A stretch of 64,000 nucleotides of DNA from an uncultured Bacteroidota bacterium (lineage in GTDB: Bacteria > Bacteroidota > Bacteroidia > Bacteroidales > P3), in the NCBI GenBank assembly GCA_902771735.1, contig CACXXO010000012.1, forward strand, positions 1 to 64,000. Reading direction: 5' to 3'. Shown in pieces: positions 1-8,565 of the stretch (the stretch's first letter is position 1; every line of letters starts with the position of its first letter). The notes below the pieces were generated by a model. That model was not told where the DNA came from. It searched no databases and saw only the letters and a program-made list of their open reading frames with translations. The position numbers and the translations under genes are program-made.

Positions 1-209
1 CCGGCGGCGATGCCGACCATGTTGGCCTCGGCGATGCCGCACTGGATGAAGCGCTCGGGGAATTCTTTGGCGAAGCCGTCCATCTTGACGCTGCCTTTCA
101 CGTCGGCGCTCAGGGCGACAACATTCTCATTCTTGCGGCCAGCCTCGACAAGGCCTTCGCCCATGCCGGCGCGCAACTCTTTGCTTGATTGTTTTTCGTA
201 GTGGGTCAT
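1..209 (-). CDS. Transketolase C-terminal subunit, N-terminal fragment (cut by window edge)
   Basis: Only the first 69 residues are in the window; the rest lies before base 1. The protein starts MTHYEKQSSKELRAGMGEGL and continues with VVALSADVKGSVKMDGFAKE and FIQCGIAEANMVGIAAG. This is the start of the pyrimidine-binding domain of transketolase family proteins: the ALSAD and GIAEANMVGIAAG blocks are typical. Bacteroidota and many other bacteria split transketolase into separate N- and C-terminal subunits, and this start fits the C-terminal one, which helps form the thiamine diphosphate site in the pentose phosphate pathway. The start ATG is 4 bases after the stop of the secreted gene before it, so the two are probably cotranscribed. 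The family is fairly certain; the exact substrate is not. Confidence 0.8.
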   Translation of the reverse strand, partial: MTHYEKQSSKELRAGMGEGLVEAGRKNENVVALSADVKGSVKMDGFAKEFPERFIQCGIAEANMVGIAA

Positions 210-213
210 AATA

Positions 214-1023
214 TTAATGTTTGTTTTGTTTTATTCGTCTGTTTCTTACACGTTCCAACCACCGAGGGAAGTCTGACTGTATCTTATAATACTTGCCGTT
301 ACAGTACAATATAGAACTATTGTAATATATTGTTTCCTGACGGTCGTAGAATTTTAAGATAAGTTTCCCACGGACATCTATGCCACAATTATCACATGGT
401 TTGTATTCCATGGTATCAGTGTCCATCTTCCTGATAAGCTGATAAGTTTCGATAGGCACTTTAAGCCGTACCGTGTCAAGTTCCCATTGGTCAAACATCT
501 CTGGTGTAACCCTAACGGCCGTCTGTAAATCCAAGTCTTCGGAAAGCATCACTATCTCTTGTGGGAACCGAGTGTGCTGGAGTTGATAATGTTTGAGCAG
601 CGAATACATCCATTTACTCAAGGTTTCGAACTCTGGCGTGAAAATATATTCGGTCTCAGAAGTAATGTTTTTTTCATACACCAGATTTCCATTGGAATAC
701 ACTTTGACACGCACAACCTCACCGTCGGTATAGCCATCCCCGACGGTTCTCACTATTGGACTTTTGTCGAAATAAGCAGCTTTCATCAGTCGCCTGAATT
801 GTGCATCTGTGGTGTCGTCGAGTTGTTCTTCCCATTCATTGTCACCAATAACCACTCCATTCATGTGGGTTCCATTGGGAAGTATTAGGAAATCGACAAA
901 AAAGTGTTCGCAATAATAATCCACCTTGGTGCTATCAGCCTTTTCTATAGGGATTCTCACCTGTGATGTAGCCGTCACCGCCACCGCACAGAGGAGTATC
1001 GTTGTCAAGAGTGCTTTTTTCAT
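214..1023 (-). CDS. Secreted protein of unknown function
   Basis: This 269-residue protein is not recognised. It starts with a clear signal peptide (MKKALLTTILLCAVAVTATS, cleavage near residue 20) and has no further membrane segment, so it should be periplasmic or exported. The body is mixed alpha/beta with many aromatic and acidic residues. A CxxC pair sits at C210 and C213, and the end is strongly basic (RVRNRRIKQNKH). It lies one base after the VWA gene and 4 bases before the transketolase subunit, all on the minus strand, which suggests one transcript but gives no metabolic link. The start is chosen for the signal peptide. It may be a lineage-specific envelope protein. Confidence 0.7.
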   Translation of the reverse strand: MKKALLTTILLCAVAVTATSQVRIPIEKADSTKVDYYCEHFFVDFLILPNGTHMNGVVIGDNEWEEQLDDTTDAQFRRLMKAAYFDKSPIVRTVGDGYTDGEVVRVKVYSNGNLVYEKNITSETEYIFTPEFETLSKWMYSLLKHYQLQHTRFPQEIVMLSEDLDLQTAVRVTPEMFDQWELDTVRLKVPIETYQLIRKMDTDTMEYKPCDNCGIDVRGKLILKFYDRQETIYYNSSILYCNGKYYKIQSDFPRWLERVRNRRIKQNKH

Positions 1024-1024
1024 A

Positions 1025-2386
1025 TTAGAACTGTATCTTTGTTGTCTGGCTGCTTTCTATCACAAAGCGTTTGGTCTGGACTTTGTCGTATTTGGTGGCA
1101 TTCTGGGGATGGAGGACGAGCTCGTATTGGCCGGGCTGTAGCAATAAGCGCTCGCCGGCGGTGCTGGGGTTGAGGTCGGTGGCGAACTCCACCTGGCCGT
1201 CGCGCAAGCGGAAGATGGCACCGGTGGTGATGCCCTTGGGCTTGCTGAGCACCAGCATGCCAGGCATGGGCACGGAGAGCTCGGTGGCGGCGCCGCCGCG
1301 CACTTCGACGCCGCGCAGGGTGGTAACGGGCAGGGTCTGCACCTCGACGTCGTAGCGTCCGGCCAGGTACTGTCCGGTCTCGCCGACCTCCTGCGCCGCC
1401 ACGCGCTCGCCGCTGCCGGCACGGCGCACCACGACGTCAACGGCTGTCTGCTGCCATTGCGGACGTTGGCCGCTGTACTGCACCTTGAGGGTGCCCTCGC
1501 TGACGGTGATGTCAACGTTGTTCGGGCGGTCGATGCTGAACTGCATGGCCTCGCGCCGCAGGGGCGGGTGGGTGAAGACGGCCATGTCGTAGGTCACCAG
1601 CGGGTCCAGCAGCAGCGTGTCGGGCTTCAACTTGCTGTCCACGCTGTAGATGGTGCTCTGACGTATGACGCCGGTGCGGTGGTCGTAGAAGGCCACGGGG
1701 TGCTCGGTCTCGTAGAGGTCGCCGGTGGCGTCCACCATGTTCAGCACCACCTTGGCCTTGTGGCCACTGAGTCGGAAGATGTCGTAGAGCGTCTTGGAAT
1801 ACTCCTCCTCGTTGACCACGGGGAAGACGCTGCCGGCGCACGAGGCGTGGGCCGAGAGGTTGCCGCCGATGCAGAGCACGAAGGTCTGCACCACCACGCC
1901 GCTGAGCTGCACCTGACGCGCCACGTCGCATATCTCGGCGTCGCAGTCGTCCATGCCGTCGGTGATGATGAGTATCAGGTTGCGGCTGGAGCCCGTAGCC
2001 GGGAAGTCGCTGAGGGCGTCGGTCAGTGCCGCCGCCGCCGTGCACCCCCCTTGCGGCACGAGGGTCTTGATCTTGCTCTGCAACCGATAGATATTATCCG
2101 TACCGAAAGGCACTTCGAGGCGCGTGCCGAACTGTTCTTTGTTGAGGTGTCCGAAGACGCGCAACGCCACGTCGACGTCGTGTTGGCGCGAGATGCTGTC
2201 GAGGAACGACAGCAGCACCTGCTGCGTCACCTTGATCTTGCTGTTGCTCTGCCAGTGGTCCCACATGGAGTTGGAGCAGTCCATGATGAGCAGCAGGCGT
2301 GTCTTTTCCTGTACATGCTGGCCGATAGCCACCGACCACAGGCCGCCGCTCACCAATAACAACAATAATATGAACAGTCTGCGCAT
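1025..2386 (-). CDS. Secreted von Willebrand factor A (VWA) domain protein
   Basis: The protein has 453 residues. A signal peptide (MRRLFILLLLLVSGGLWSVA) is followed by a VWA domain at about residues 29-210. The metal-ion-dependent adhesion site is visible as DCSNS at residues 36-40 (DxSxS), with a later TDGMDD loop. The C-terminal half is beta-rich and looks like one or two Ig-like or carboxypeptidase-regulatory folds. The first in-frame ATG is upstream at 2590, but it would add 68 AT-rich, hydrophobic residues that cross the promoter. The ATG at 2384-2386 gives a normal signal peptide and follows a TAnnTTTG box, so I use it. VWA proteins bind protein partners through Mg2+; the partner here is unknown. 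Confidence 0.85.
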   Translation of the reverse strand: MRRLFILLLLLVSGGLWSVAIGQHVQEKTRLLLIMDCSNSMWDHWQSNSKIKVTQQVLLSFLDSISRQHDVDVALRVFGHLNKEQFGTRLEVPFGTDNIYRLQSKIKTLVPQGGCTAAAALTDALSDFPATGSSRNLILIITDGMDDCDAEICDVARQVQLSGVVVQTFVLCIGGNLSAHASCAGSVFPVVNEEEYSKTLYDIFRLSGHKAKVVLNMVDATGDLYETEHPVAFYDHRTGVIRQSTIYSVDSKLKPDTLLLDPLVTYDMAVFTHPPLRREAMQFSIDRPNNVDITVSEGTLKVQYSGQRPQWQQTAVDVVVRRAGSGERVAAQEVGETGQYLAGRYDVEVQTLPVTTLRGVEVRGGAATELSVPMPGMLVLSKPKGITTGAIFRLRDGQVEFATDLNPSTAGERLLLQPGQYELVLHPQNATKYDKVQTKRFVIESSQTTKIQF

Positions 2387-2410
2387 TTTAAATAATATTA
2401 TTTCAAAATG

Positions 2411-2418
2411 CAAAGATA
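2411..2418 (-). promoter_or_regulatory. Bacteroidota -7 box for the VWA operon
   Basis: On the minus strand this reads TATCTTTG, followed by CA, matching the TAnnTTTG consensus of Bacteroidota housekeeping promoters. It lies 24 bases upstream of the VWA start. It is one of a divergent pair with the box at 2489-2496. Confidence 0.7.
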
Positions 2419-2488
2419 CGAAAAAAAGTGGAAAGAGAAAAGTGAAAAATGAAATAATATTTTTTAATGACAATTCAAAAAAAGTTCG

Positions 2489-2496
2489 TATCTTTG
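2489..2496 (+). promoter_or_regulatory. Bacteroidota -7 box for the C1 peptidase gene
   Basis: TATCTTTG, a perfect match to TAnnTTTG, lies 47 bases upstream of the peptidase ATG and is followed by a short AT-rich leader. Confidence 0.7.
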
Positions 2497-2543
2497 CATC
2501 GCATTTTATGCGTAAAACAATAATAAAATAACAATAAATCAAA

Positions 2544-3806
2544 ATGAAAAAAGCAATCCTTACCCTTGGCGCCATCGCCATTTGCGCCACCGCTGTGTTT
2601 GCACAGGAAGAGAAAAAAGAGGACGAGGGCTACAAGTTTGACACCGTCAAAGTGATTCCCGTCACCTCCGTCAAGAACCAGAACAACGCCGGCACCTGCT
2701 GGAGCTATAGCGGTCTCGCATTCCTCGAGGCCGAGCTGCTCCGCATGGGCAAGGGCGAATACGACCTCAGCGAGATGTATGTGGTCGAGAAGACCTACAA
2801 CGACCGTGCCGCCGCCGCCGTGCGTACCCATGGCGACGTTTCCTTCTCGCAGGGCGGTGCCTTCAACGACGTCATCTACTGCCTCCGCCACTACGGCATG
2901 GTGCCCGACGAGGTGATGCCCGCCGGCAAGATGTACGGTGACACCCTCTCCAACCACACCGAACTCAGCGCCCTCACCGACGTCATGGTCGAAGCCATCG
3001 CCAAAGGCAAGCTCAAGAAACTCCAGATGAGTCCCGACGGACAGCCCCTGTGGCAGAAAGCCATCGCCGCCGTCCATGCCACCTACCTGGGCGAGATTCC
3101 CGAAAGCTTCACCTATAAAGGCGTGAAATACACCCCGAAGAGCTTCGGCGAGAGCCTGGGCCTGAACCCCGACGACTACGTCAGTCTGACCTCCTTCAAC
3201 CACCACCCCTTCTACGAGCCGTTCGTCATCGAAATCCAGGACAACTGGCGCTGGGGACAGAGTTACAACCTCCCCATCGACGAGTTCATGGAGGTCTTCG
3301 ACTATGCCATCGACAACGGCTACACCGTTGCCTGGGGCAGCGACGTCAGCGAACCCGGCTTCCGCTACAGCCGTAAAGGCTTCGCCGTCCTTCCCGCCAC
3401 CGAGGCTCCCAAATCCGGTGTTGGCTCCGACCAGGCCAAATGGAGCGGCATGAAAGCCGGTGAAATCGCCGACGAGGCCGCCAACCACCCCACCCCGCAG
3501 CGCTGGGTCACCCAGGAAGAACGCCAGCAGGCCTATGACAACTGGGAGACCACCGACGACCACGGCATGCTTATCTACGGCAAAGCCAAAGACCAGATGG
3601 GCAACGAGTACTACATAGTGAAGAACAGCTGGGGCCTGTACAACGGAGAGTTCGGCGGCAACTTCTTCTGCAGCAAGGCCTTCGTACGCTACAAGACCAT
3701 CAACATCGTGGTCCACAAAGATGCCATCCCCGCCGCCATCAAGGCCAAACTCGGCATCCAGGACAACAGCAACGCCAAATCCGCCAAAAAAGGCAAGAAA
3801 AAATAA
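2544..3806 (+). CDS. Secreted C1-family cysteine peptidase (aminopeptidase C / bleomycin hydrolase-like)
   Basis: The protein has 420 residues. A signal peptide (MKKAILTLGAIAICATAVFA) is followed by a papain-fold peptidase. The oxyanion Gln and catalytic Cys are in NQNNAGTCWSYS (Q46, C52). The His is in DDHGMLIYG (H340) and the Asn in VKNSWG (N361), so the catalytic set is complete. The large insert between Cys and His is typical of the bleomycin hydrolase / PepC group, whose members trim peptides from the N-terminus. Unlike cytosolic PepC, this copy is exported, as is common in Bacteroidota. The tail is Lys-rich (AKKGKKK). It is transcribed alone: it has its own promoter and a strong terminator at 3832. 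Confidence 0.9.
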   Translation: MKKAILTLGAIAICATAVFAQEEKKEDEGYKFDTVKVIPVTSVKNQNNAGTCWSYSGLAFLEAELLRMGKGEYDLSEMYVVEKTYNDRAAAAVRTHGDVSFSQGGAFNDVIYCLRHYGMVPDEVMPAGKMYGDTLSNHTELSALTDVMVEAIAKGKLKKLQMSPDGQPLWQKAIAAVHATYLGEIPESFTYKGVKYTPKSFGESLGLNPDDYVSLTSFNHHPFYEPFVIEIQDNWRWGQSYNLPIDEFMEVFDYAIDNGYTVAWGSDVSEPGFRYSRKGFAVLPATEAPKSGVGSDQAKWSGMKAGEIADEAANHPTPQRWVTQEERQQAYDNWETTDDHGMLIYGKAKDQMGNEYYIVKNSWGLYNGEFGGNFFCSKAFVRYKTINIVVHKDAIPAAIKAKLGIQDNSNAKSAKKGKKK

Positions 3807-3831
3807 GTGTTGAAAACAACACCCCATCCAC

Positions 3832-3864
3832 ACCCCGGCATCCATCGGTGCCGGGGTCTTTTTT
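3832..3864 (+). terminator. Intrinsic terminator after the C1 peptidase gene
   Basis: A 9-bp GC-rich stem (ACCCCGGCA at 3832-3840 pairing with 3849-3857) has an 8-base loop and runs straight into a T tract. It lies 25 bases after the stop codon. Confidence 0.85.
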
Positions 3865-3958
3865 CATCTGTTTTTAACAAAAAAAAAATGGCTCAAAACA
3901 GCCTCCAAAACAGTCAAAACACAACTACCACATACTAAGCACCTTCTACTTATCATCT

Positions 3959-4034
3959 CCCAGTCAACCCCCTACCAACTCCTACCATGGTAGGAGTTGG
4001 TAGGGGGTTGACTGGGGGTTGGTAGGCTGTTGGC
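3959..4034. repeat. Intergenic palindromic repeat, copy 1 (58-bp perfect palindrome)
   Basis: Bases 3959-4016 form a perfect 58-bp palindrome centred on CCATGG. The right side continues as 11-bp units of the form GTAGGNNNTTG; in this copy the variable unit reads GTAGGGGGTTG. It lies in the 339-base gap 3807-4145. That gap otherwise holds only the terminator at 3832, an AT-rich stretch, and a TATATATTG motif at 4045-4053. Five related copies occur at 17036, 24753, 29384, 38711 and 53704. Confidence 0.95.
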
Positions 4035-4145
4035 ACGAAGAATGTATATATTGTTGTACAATGTATTATAAAAAAAACTCCAAGATACAATAAAAACGAA
4101 AACACGACGTTAGAAAAAGGAAACAATACGGAATCGGAATAAAAA

Positions 4146-7100
4146 ATGAAACGCTGGCTGTCACAGCTCACGCTCCTCCTGCTATCTCATTTCTGTTTGG
4201 CACAGACGACCATCGTCACCATCGACAGTGCTGTCTGCCAGAGTGCGATGCCCATCGTTTGGAACAACGAGCAGGTGACCCTCCCTCCGGATTTCGATTT
4301 CAGCACCCCTGTCATCACAATCAACGACACCGTCCACTTCGCCGACGGACACGACAGTGTCACCATTCTCAACCTCACCGTCAACCCATCCTATCTTATA
4401 GACACCTTCGCCACAGCCTGCGATGTGTTCATCTGGTACGGCGTTCCGTTTTTTTCGTCCAGGACCTACACTCGCTACGGATCCACCATTCATTCGTGCG
4501 ACAGCACCATCAAGCTCCACCTCACCATCAACCCATCCTACTCTTTCGACACTGCAAAAGTAGTTTGCGACAGCCTCTTATGGGCACCACACAAGTTCAC
4601 CCAATCCACCGATACCACCCTTCACTACCTCTCGACCAAAGGATGCGACAGCATCTACAATCTGAGTCTTGTCGTCAACCATTCCTCTTTCGGCGACACC
4701 ACTGCTGACGAGTGCGACTCATTCACATGGTACGGCACGACCTACACCTCCTCTGGCTCTCCCACCCACCTCATCGTCAACACATATAACTGCGATTCCA
4801 CCATCACCCTCCACCTCAGTCTTCGCTACTCCACCACCTCGACCATACTTGAGGAGGTATTGGAGAACGACCTGCCCCACTCGTTCAACAACCTGTTTTT
4901 CAACGACGAGGTCACCGACGAGGAGATTGTCCTTCCCAACACCGCAGGATGCGACAGCGTTATCAGCTACTCACTCACCATCCACCACAACCAACGCACC
5001 GAGTTGGACACCTCGGTTTGCGCCAACCACTATCCAATTGTATGGCAAGGAATTACATTCAACATCAACAGCGAGGAATCACAAAAGGACAGCCTACTCC
5101 TCTCCACCACAGCAGGAGCCGACAGCACCGTGGTACTCACAGTATACTGTCGGCCAACCTACCACTTCCATTTCCACGACACCATTTGCAGCAACCAGAG
5201 CTACCTTTTTGAGAACCAAACATTTTCCGAATCGGGAGACTATGATATCCCCCTGCAGACAAATAATTATCTATGCGACTCGACACGTACTTTGCACTTG
5301 ACCGTATATCCCTCCTACCTCAACACTTTTTACGACACCGCTTGCTCGAATGAAACCTACGTATGGGGTTCGCCTCAACGACAGATTTTCGTCCCGGATG
5401 CCAACCTCGCCACAACCACCTACACTGTCCAAGACCAATTTCTTACGCTCCCCGGATGCGACTCTATATTGACTTTGGAACTCACCGTTCTCGAATCCTA
5501 CGACCTTCATTTCCACGACACCATATGTGAAGCACAATTCCAAGAGAATGGTTGGAGTCAAAATGCATATCCATTTGAGAACATAGCATTCAACAGCAGC
5601 ACCGACACTACATTCTCATTCACAACCACCGTACACCAGTGCGACTCCAGCCGGACTCTCCACCTCGTCGTCAACCCCACATACCAGATGGACACCTACG
5701 ACACGGTTTTACAAGGTGAGAGCATTACTTTCGAAGGCAGAACATTCTCGGAGACAGGAACCTACAGTATTCCATTCAACACCCACAACGGCAACTGCGA
5801 CAGTGTGCAGACGCTGCATCTATTGGTAGTACCCATCACACTCCTCGACACCACAATCTGCCGTAACCAGTTGCCAATTGTATGGCACGGAATCACCTTT
5901 GATTCAGACAACGGTTCCGACCAGACTCTCACCGATTTAACTACTGTGACCACCGTCGGCGGTACCGACTCGATACTGATGCTCACCGTCAACATTCACG
6001 ACACCTCGACATTCACCGACAGCGTTATGCATTGCGGATTCTACACCTGGATTGACGGCATCGAATACCAGCAATCGACCGACGCCCCTTCTCTAATTCT
6101 GCAGAACGCGAACGTTTTGGGATGCGATTCTGTCATCAACCTGCACTTGGAACTATTCTTCTCTCAACGCCACTTCGACACGCTGACAGTATGCGACTCC
6201 TTGCGCTGGCGCAACGGAGAGACCTTCCTGCACGACACCACCAACGTCCGCGACACTGTGGCAACAAGCACTGGCTGCGACACAATCTTTGCGCTCGAAC
6301 TCACAGTGTTGCAGTCATCACATACGGAACTATCCGACTCGGTCTGCTACCATACCCCCTATTCATGGCACGGCAACAGCATAGCAGGCGACACTTCGGG
6401 CATCTTCACCTTCCGGTTCGACACCGTGAACAACGTCCAATGCGACTCAACCACAACATTGACTATCACCAAATTGAGCCAACCAGAAGTCACCATCGAA
6501 ACCGACATTGATTGCCACGACCAAGGTTATCGCCTCACAGCCCAAGCCACCGCCGCCAGAGCCGATGGCGGCGGATCCATCTCCTTGCACTATATCAGAT
6601 GGTCATCCTATCCTTACGATTCACTGCTCGACGGCAATGAAAGCAACAATGAACTCTTCGTCAGCCCACAAGTCAACACCGAGTACATGCTCTATGCCGA
6701 CTACCGCGAGGCTCCACTTTGTCCCGTCACCACAACCACGACACTCAAACCCATTGAGACTCCTACGCCGGAGCTGATGGTAACTCCCGAAGCCCTGAAC
6801 AGCAACAACCTACGCTTTACTGCACACGATATCACCCACGCCACCGACTGTGAACGGACCTGGTATCTCAACGGCATCCGCCAAACCGAAACCGGCGCCA
6901 CCCTCAACGGCACAGCCATGCCCGAGGACGATTCCGTTGTGGTGGCTCTCGAACATTTCGATAGCCTTTGCCACGACACCGCCGTCCACGTCCTCAGGGT
7001 AAACCGCGTTAATTTCTTTGTTCCCAACGTATTCACTCCCTCGCGGGAGACCAACAACCGATTTGTTTTCATCACTCAAGGATTCCTCTCAGGCGAGATT

Positions 7101-7286
7101 TTCATCTACAACCGCGAAGGTCTCCTCGTCTACCACAGCGACGACTACTCCACAGGCTGGGACGGGCAGTCGCAGGACGGCACCCCCTGTCCACAAGGCA
7201 ACTATGTATGGAAACTTGTCTATCGAGCCGTCGACCTACCCCACTCCGACCGTATCGAAGCGGGGTCAGTCCTCTTGCTCCGTTAA
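4146..7286 (+). CDS. Large repetitive surface protein with type IX (gliding-motility type) C-terminal sorting domain
   Basis: The 1046-residue protein starts with a signal peptide (MKRWLSQLTLLLLSHFCLA). The body is about a dozen degenerate repeats of 55-90 residues. Each has a DT..C.S..W.G..Y segment, then GCDSTITLHL and TVNPSY-like ends, so Cys, Asp, Ser and Thr are abundant and the fold should be beta-rich. The last ~85 residues contain VPNVFTPSRETNNRF, IYNREGLLVYHS, GWDGQSQDGTPCPQGNYVWK and GSVLLLR. This is the gliding motility-associated (CHU_C) domain, used as a type IX secretion sorting signal (type B). The mature protein is therefore expected outside the cell or on its surface, perhaps as an adhesin. 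It appears monocistronic, with palindromic repeat copy 1 upstream. Confidence 0.9.
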   Translation: MKRWLSQLTLLLLSHFCLAQTTIVTIDSAVCQSAMPIVWNNEQVTLPPDFDFSTPVITINDTVHFADGHDSVTILNLTVNPSYLIDTFATACDVFIWYGVPFFSSRTYTRYGSTIHSCDSTIKLHLTINPSYSFDTAKVVCDSLLWAPHKFTQSTDTTLHYLSTKGCDSIYNLSLVVNHSSFGDTTADECDSFTWYGTTYTSSGSPTHLIVNTYNCDSTITLHLSLRYSTTSTILEEVLENDLPHSFNNLFFNDEVTDEEIVLPNTAGCDSVISYSLTIHHNQRTELDTSVCANHYPIVWQGITFNINSEESQKDSLLLSTTAGADSTVVLTVYCRPTYHFHFHDTICSNQSYLFENQTFSESGDYDIPLQTNNYLCDSTRTLHLTVYPSYLNTFYDTACSNETYVWGSPQRQIFVPDANLATTTYTVQDQFLTLPGCDSILTLELTVLESYDLHFHDTICEAQFQENGWSQNAYPFENIAFNSSTDTTFSFTTTVHQCDSSRTLHLVVNPTYQMDTYDTVLQGESITFEGRTFSETGTYSIPFNTHNGNCDSVQTLHLLVVPITLLDTTICRNQLPIVWHGITFDSDNGSDQTLTDLTTVTTVGGTDSILMLTVNIHDTSTFTDSVMHCGFYTWIDGIEYQQSTDAPSLILQNANVLGCDSVINLHLELFFSQRHFDTLTVCDSLRWRNGETFLHDTTNVRDTVATSTGCDTIFALELTVLQSSHTELSDSVCYHTPYSWHGNSIAGDTSGIFTFRFDTVNNVQCDSTTTLTITKLSQPEVTIETDIDCHDQGYRLTAQATAARADGGGSISLHYIRWSSYPYDSLLDGNESNNELFVSPQVNTEYMLYADYREAPLCPVTTTTTLKPIETPTPELMVTPEALNSNNLRFTAHDITHATDCERTWYLNGIRQTETGATLNGTAMPEDDSVVVALEHFDSLCHDTAVHVLRVNRVNFFVPNVFTPSRETNNRFVFITQGFLSGEIFIYNREGLLVYHSDDYSTGWDGQSQDGTPCPQGNYVWKLVYRAVDLPHSDRIEAGSVLLLR

Positions 7287-7398
7287 GCGTGTAAATGTTC
7301 CATACCCATTGTTAAAAACAACTAAATTAAAACAACCAATGTAGAGATTTTACGTTTTTGACGTTATATATATTGTACAGATTTTTTTTGTGGGAAAA

Positions 7399-8562
7399 AT
7401 GAAGAAGATTGCAACACTGATGATGCTGATGGTCATGGTTCTGGGAGCTGTGGCTCAAAACCCCATAGACCAAGACGACTGCGATGGGGGGCTGCCGGAA
7501 CCTTGGGAATTCACGGACCAGATCCGGGAAGGATTTCAGGAGAACCTTGACAATATAATAAAAGACTGGAAGAAAATCGGTGCCACAGGACATGGTCCTG
7601 CGCTAACTTTCAAAGACATAGACGAAAAGCGCATCGTAATCGCCGCCGACTACGACCTCACCGATTCGATGGTTGCACGCTTGGAAGATCAATACGACTG
7701 GGTACGAGTGGTGACGCTGTTCGATGCCACGAAGCGCTTGAGCGACATCTTCAGCCTTGTGGCGCACCTGGGCTACGACGTGGTGCTGCATGCCACCTTA
7801 CAACCCGGCGGCGAAACAAAAATCTTTGTATATAACTATGCCACGCTGCGCCACATCATGACCCTGAAGAGTCCCATCTCAGCATATATCTATGCCGACG
7901 TCATAGCAGGGCGTAAGAGAGCACCTTTCGAGTTTGAAGACAGCGTAATGTGCACCGGCATGAGCTACTGCAACCACCTCTGGACCCTAACTCTGCACTC
8001 GTCAATAGCTTTTGAACCCGACGACGACCCTTATATTGCATGGGCGGTTCACTGCAGCGAAATTATTTCCAACGCTGAATTCATGCAATATATCGGCATG
8101 GACAGCACCACGGCGCGTTTCAACATCGTTCAGGATGGGGCAAAAGACACATTCACATTCGAATACACTCCTGCTCAACTGCTCGGCGAAGAGCCTGCAC
8201 TCGACATCGACTGGCTCGGGGATTACCTGGCCCGGGGTATCGACCGAACCTTCCCCATGCCCATGCAATCCAGCACAGGCACCATGGAGCACTGTTCCTA
8301 CGACCCGACGCTGCGAGTGCTGGCCATTGACTGTCTGATGGATGAAATCGACGTAGTGGGCAACGTAGGCCGGGAGGAGCAATTGAAACTACCCATCCTG
8401 GAAGCCATGATTGCTGCATCCGAGGGCAATGATTTCATTCAGGCATTGGCGGAAGTTGGGCTTGGCCTGGAATACCGCATTCAGAGCCGCACCACCCACC
8501 GTCCCCTGACCATCACCTTCACGCCCGACGAATTGAGAGTGTTTATACTTGAAAGACAATAG
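7399..8562 (+). CDS. Secreted protein of unknown function, paired with a radical SAM gene
   Basis: The 387-residue protein is not recognised. It has a signal peptide (MKKIATLMMLMVMVLGAVAQ). The mature part is acidic, starting DQDDCDGGLPEPWEF, with no obvious metal or catalytic motif and a few Cys residues, including one in MCTGMSYC. A GTG three codons upstream (7390) is possible, but the ATG at 7399 gives the better signal peptide. Only 3 bases separate its stop from the next ATG, so it is almost certainly cotranscribed with the B12-type radical SAM gene. That makes it a candidate substrate or periplasmic partner, but nothing in the sequence proves this. A TATATATTG motif lies 24 bases upstream. 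Confidence 0.75.
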   Translation: MKKIATLMMLMVMVLGAVAQNPIDQDDCDGGLPEPWEFTDQIREGFQENLDNIIKDWKKIGATGHGPALTFKDIDEKRIVIAADYDLTDSMVARLEDQYDWVRVVTLFDATKRLSDIFSLVAHLGYDVVLHATLQPGGETKIFVYNYATLRHIMTLKSPISAYIYADVIAGRKRAPFEFEDSVMCTGMSYCNHLWTLTLHSSIAFEPDDDPYIAWAVHCSEIISNAEFMQYIGMDSTTARFNIVQDGAKDTFTFEYTPAQLLGEEPALDIDWLGDYLARGIDRTFPMPMQSSTGTMEHCSYDPTLRVLAIDCLMDEIDVVGNVGREEQLKLPILEAMIAASEGNDFIQALAEVGLGLEYRIQSRTTHRPLTITFTPDELRVFILERQ

Positions 8563-8565
8563 CCT

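Noticed and set aside
1457..2359. 300-codon open frame on the plus strand opposite the VWA gene
   Set aside because: It mirrors the GC-rich codons of a real VWA gene, has no signal or domain, and its His/Val/Ala-rich product is typical of antisense frames here.
2475..3845. 456-codon open frame on the minus strand opposite the C1 peptidase
   Set aside because: It covers a gene with a full catalytic set and signal peptide, and crosses its promoter and terminator. The Gly/Val/Ala-rich product has no domain.
4045..7375. TATATATTG motifs at 4045 and 7367 as a shared alternative promoter
   Set aside because: Two AT-rich matches with different distances to the start codon (93 and 24 bases) and no matching -33 element are too weak to annotate.
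7390..7398. GTG start three codons before the secreted unknown at 7399
   Set aside because: The ATG at 7399 gives a standard signal peptide; the GTG only adds residues with no support.
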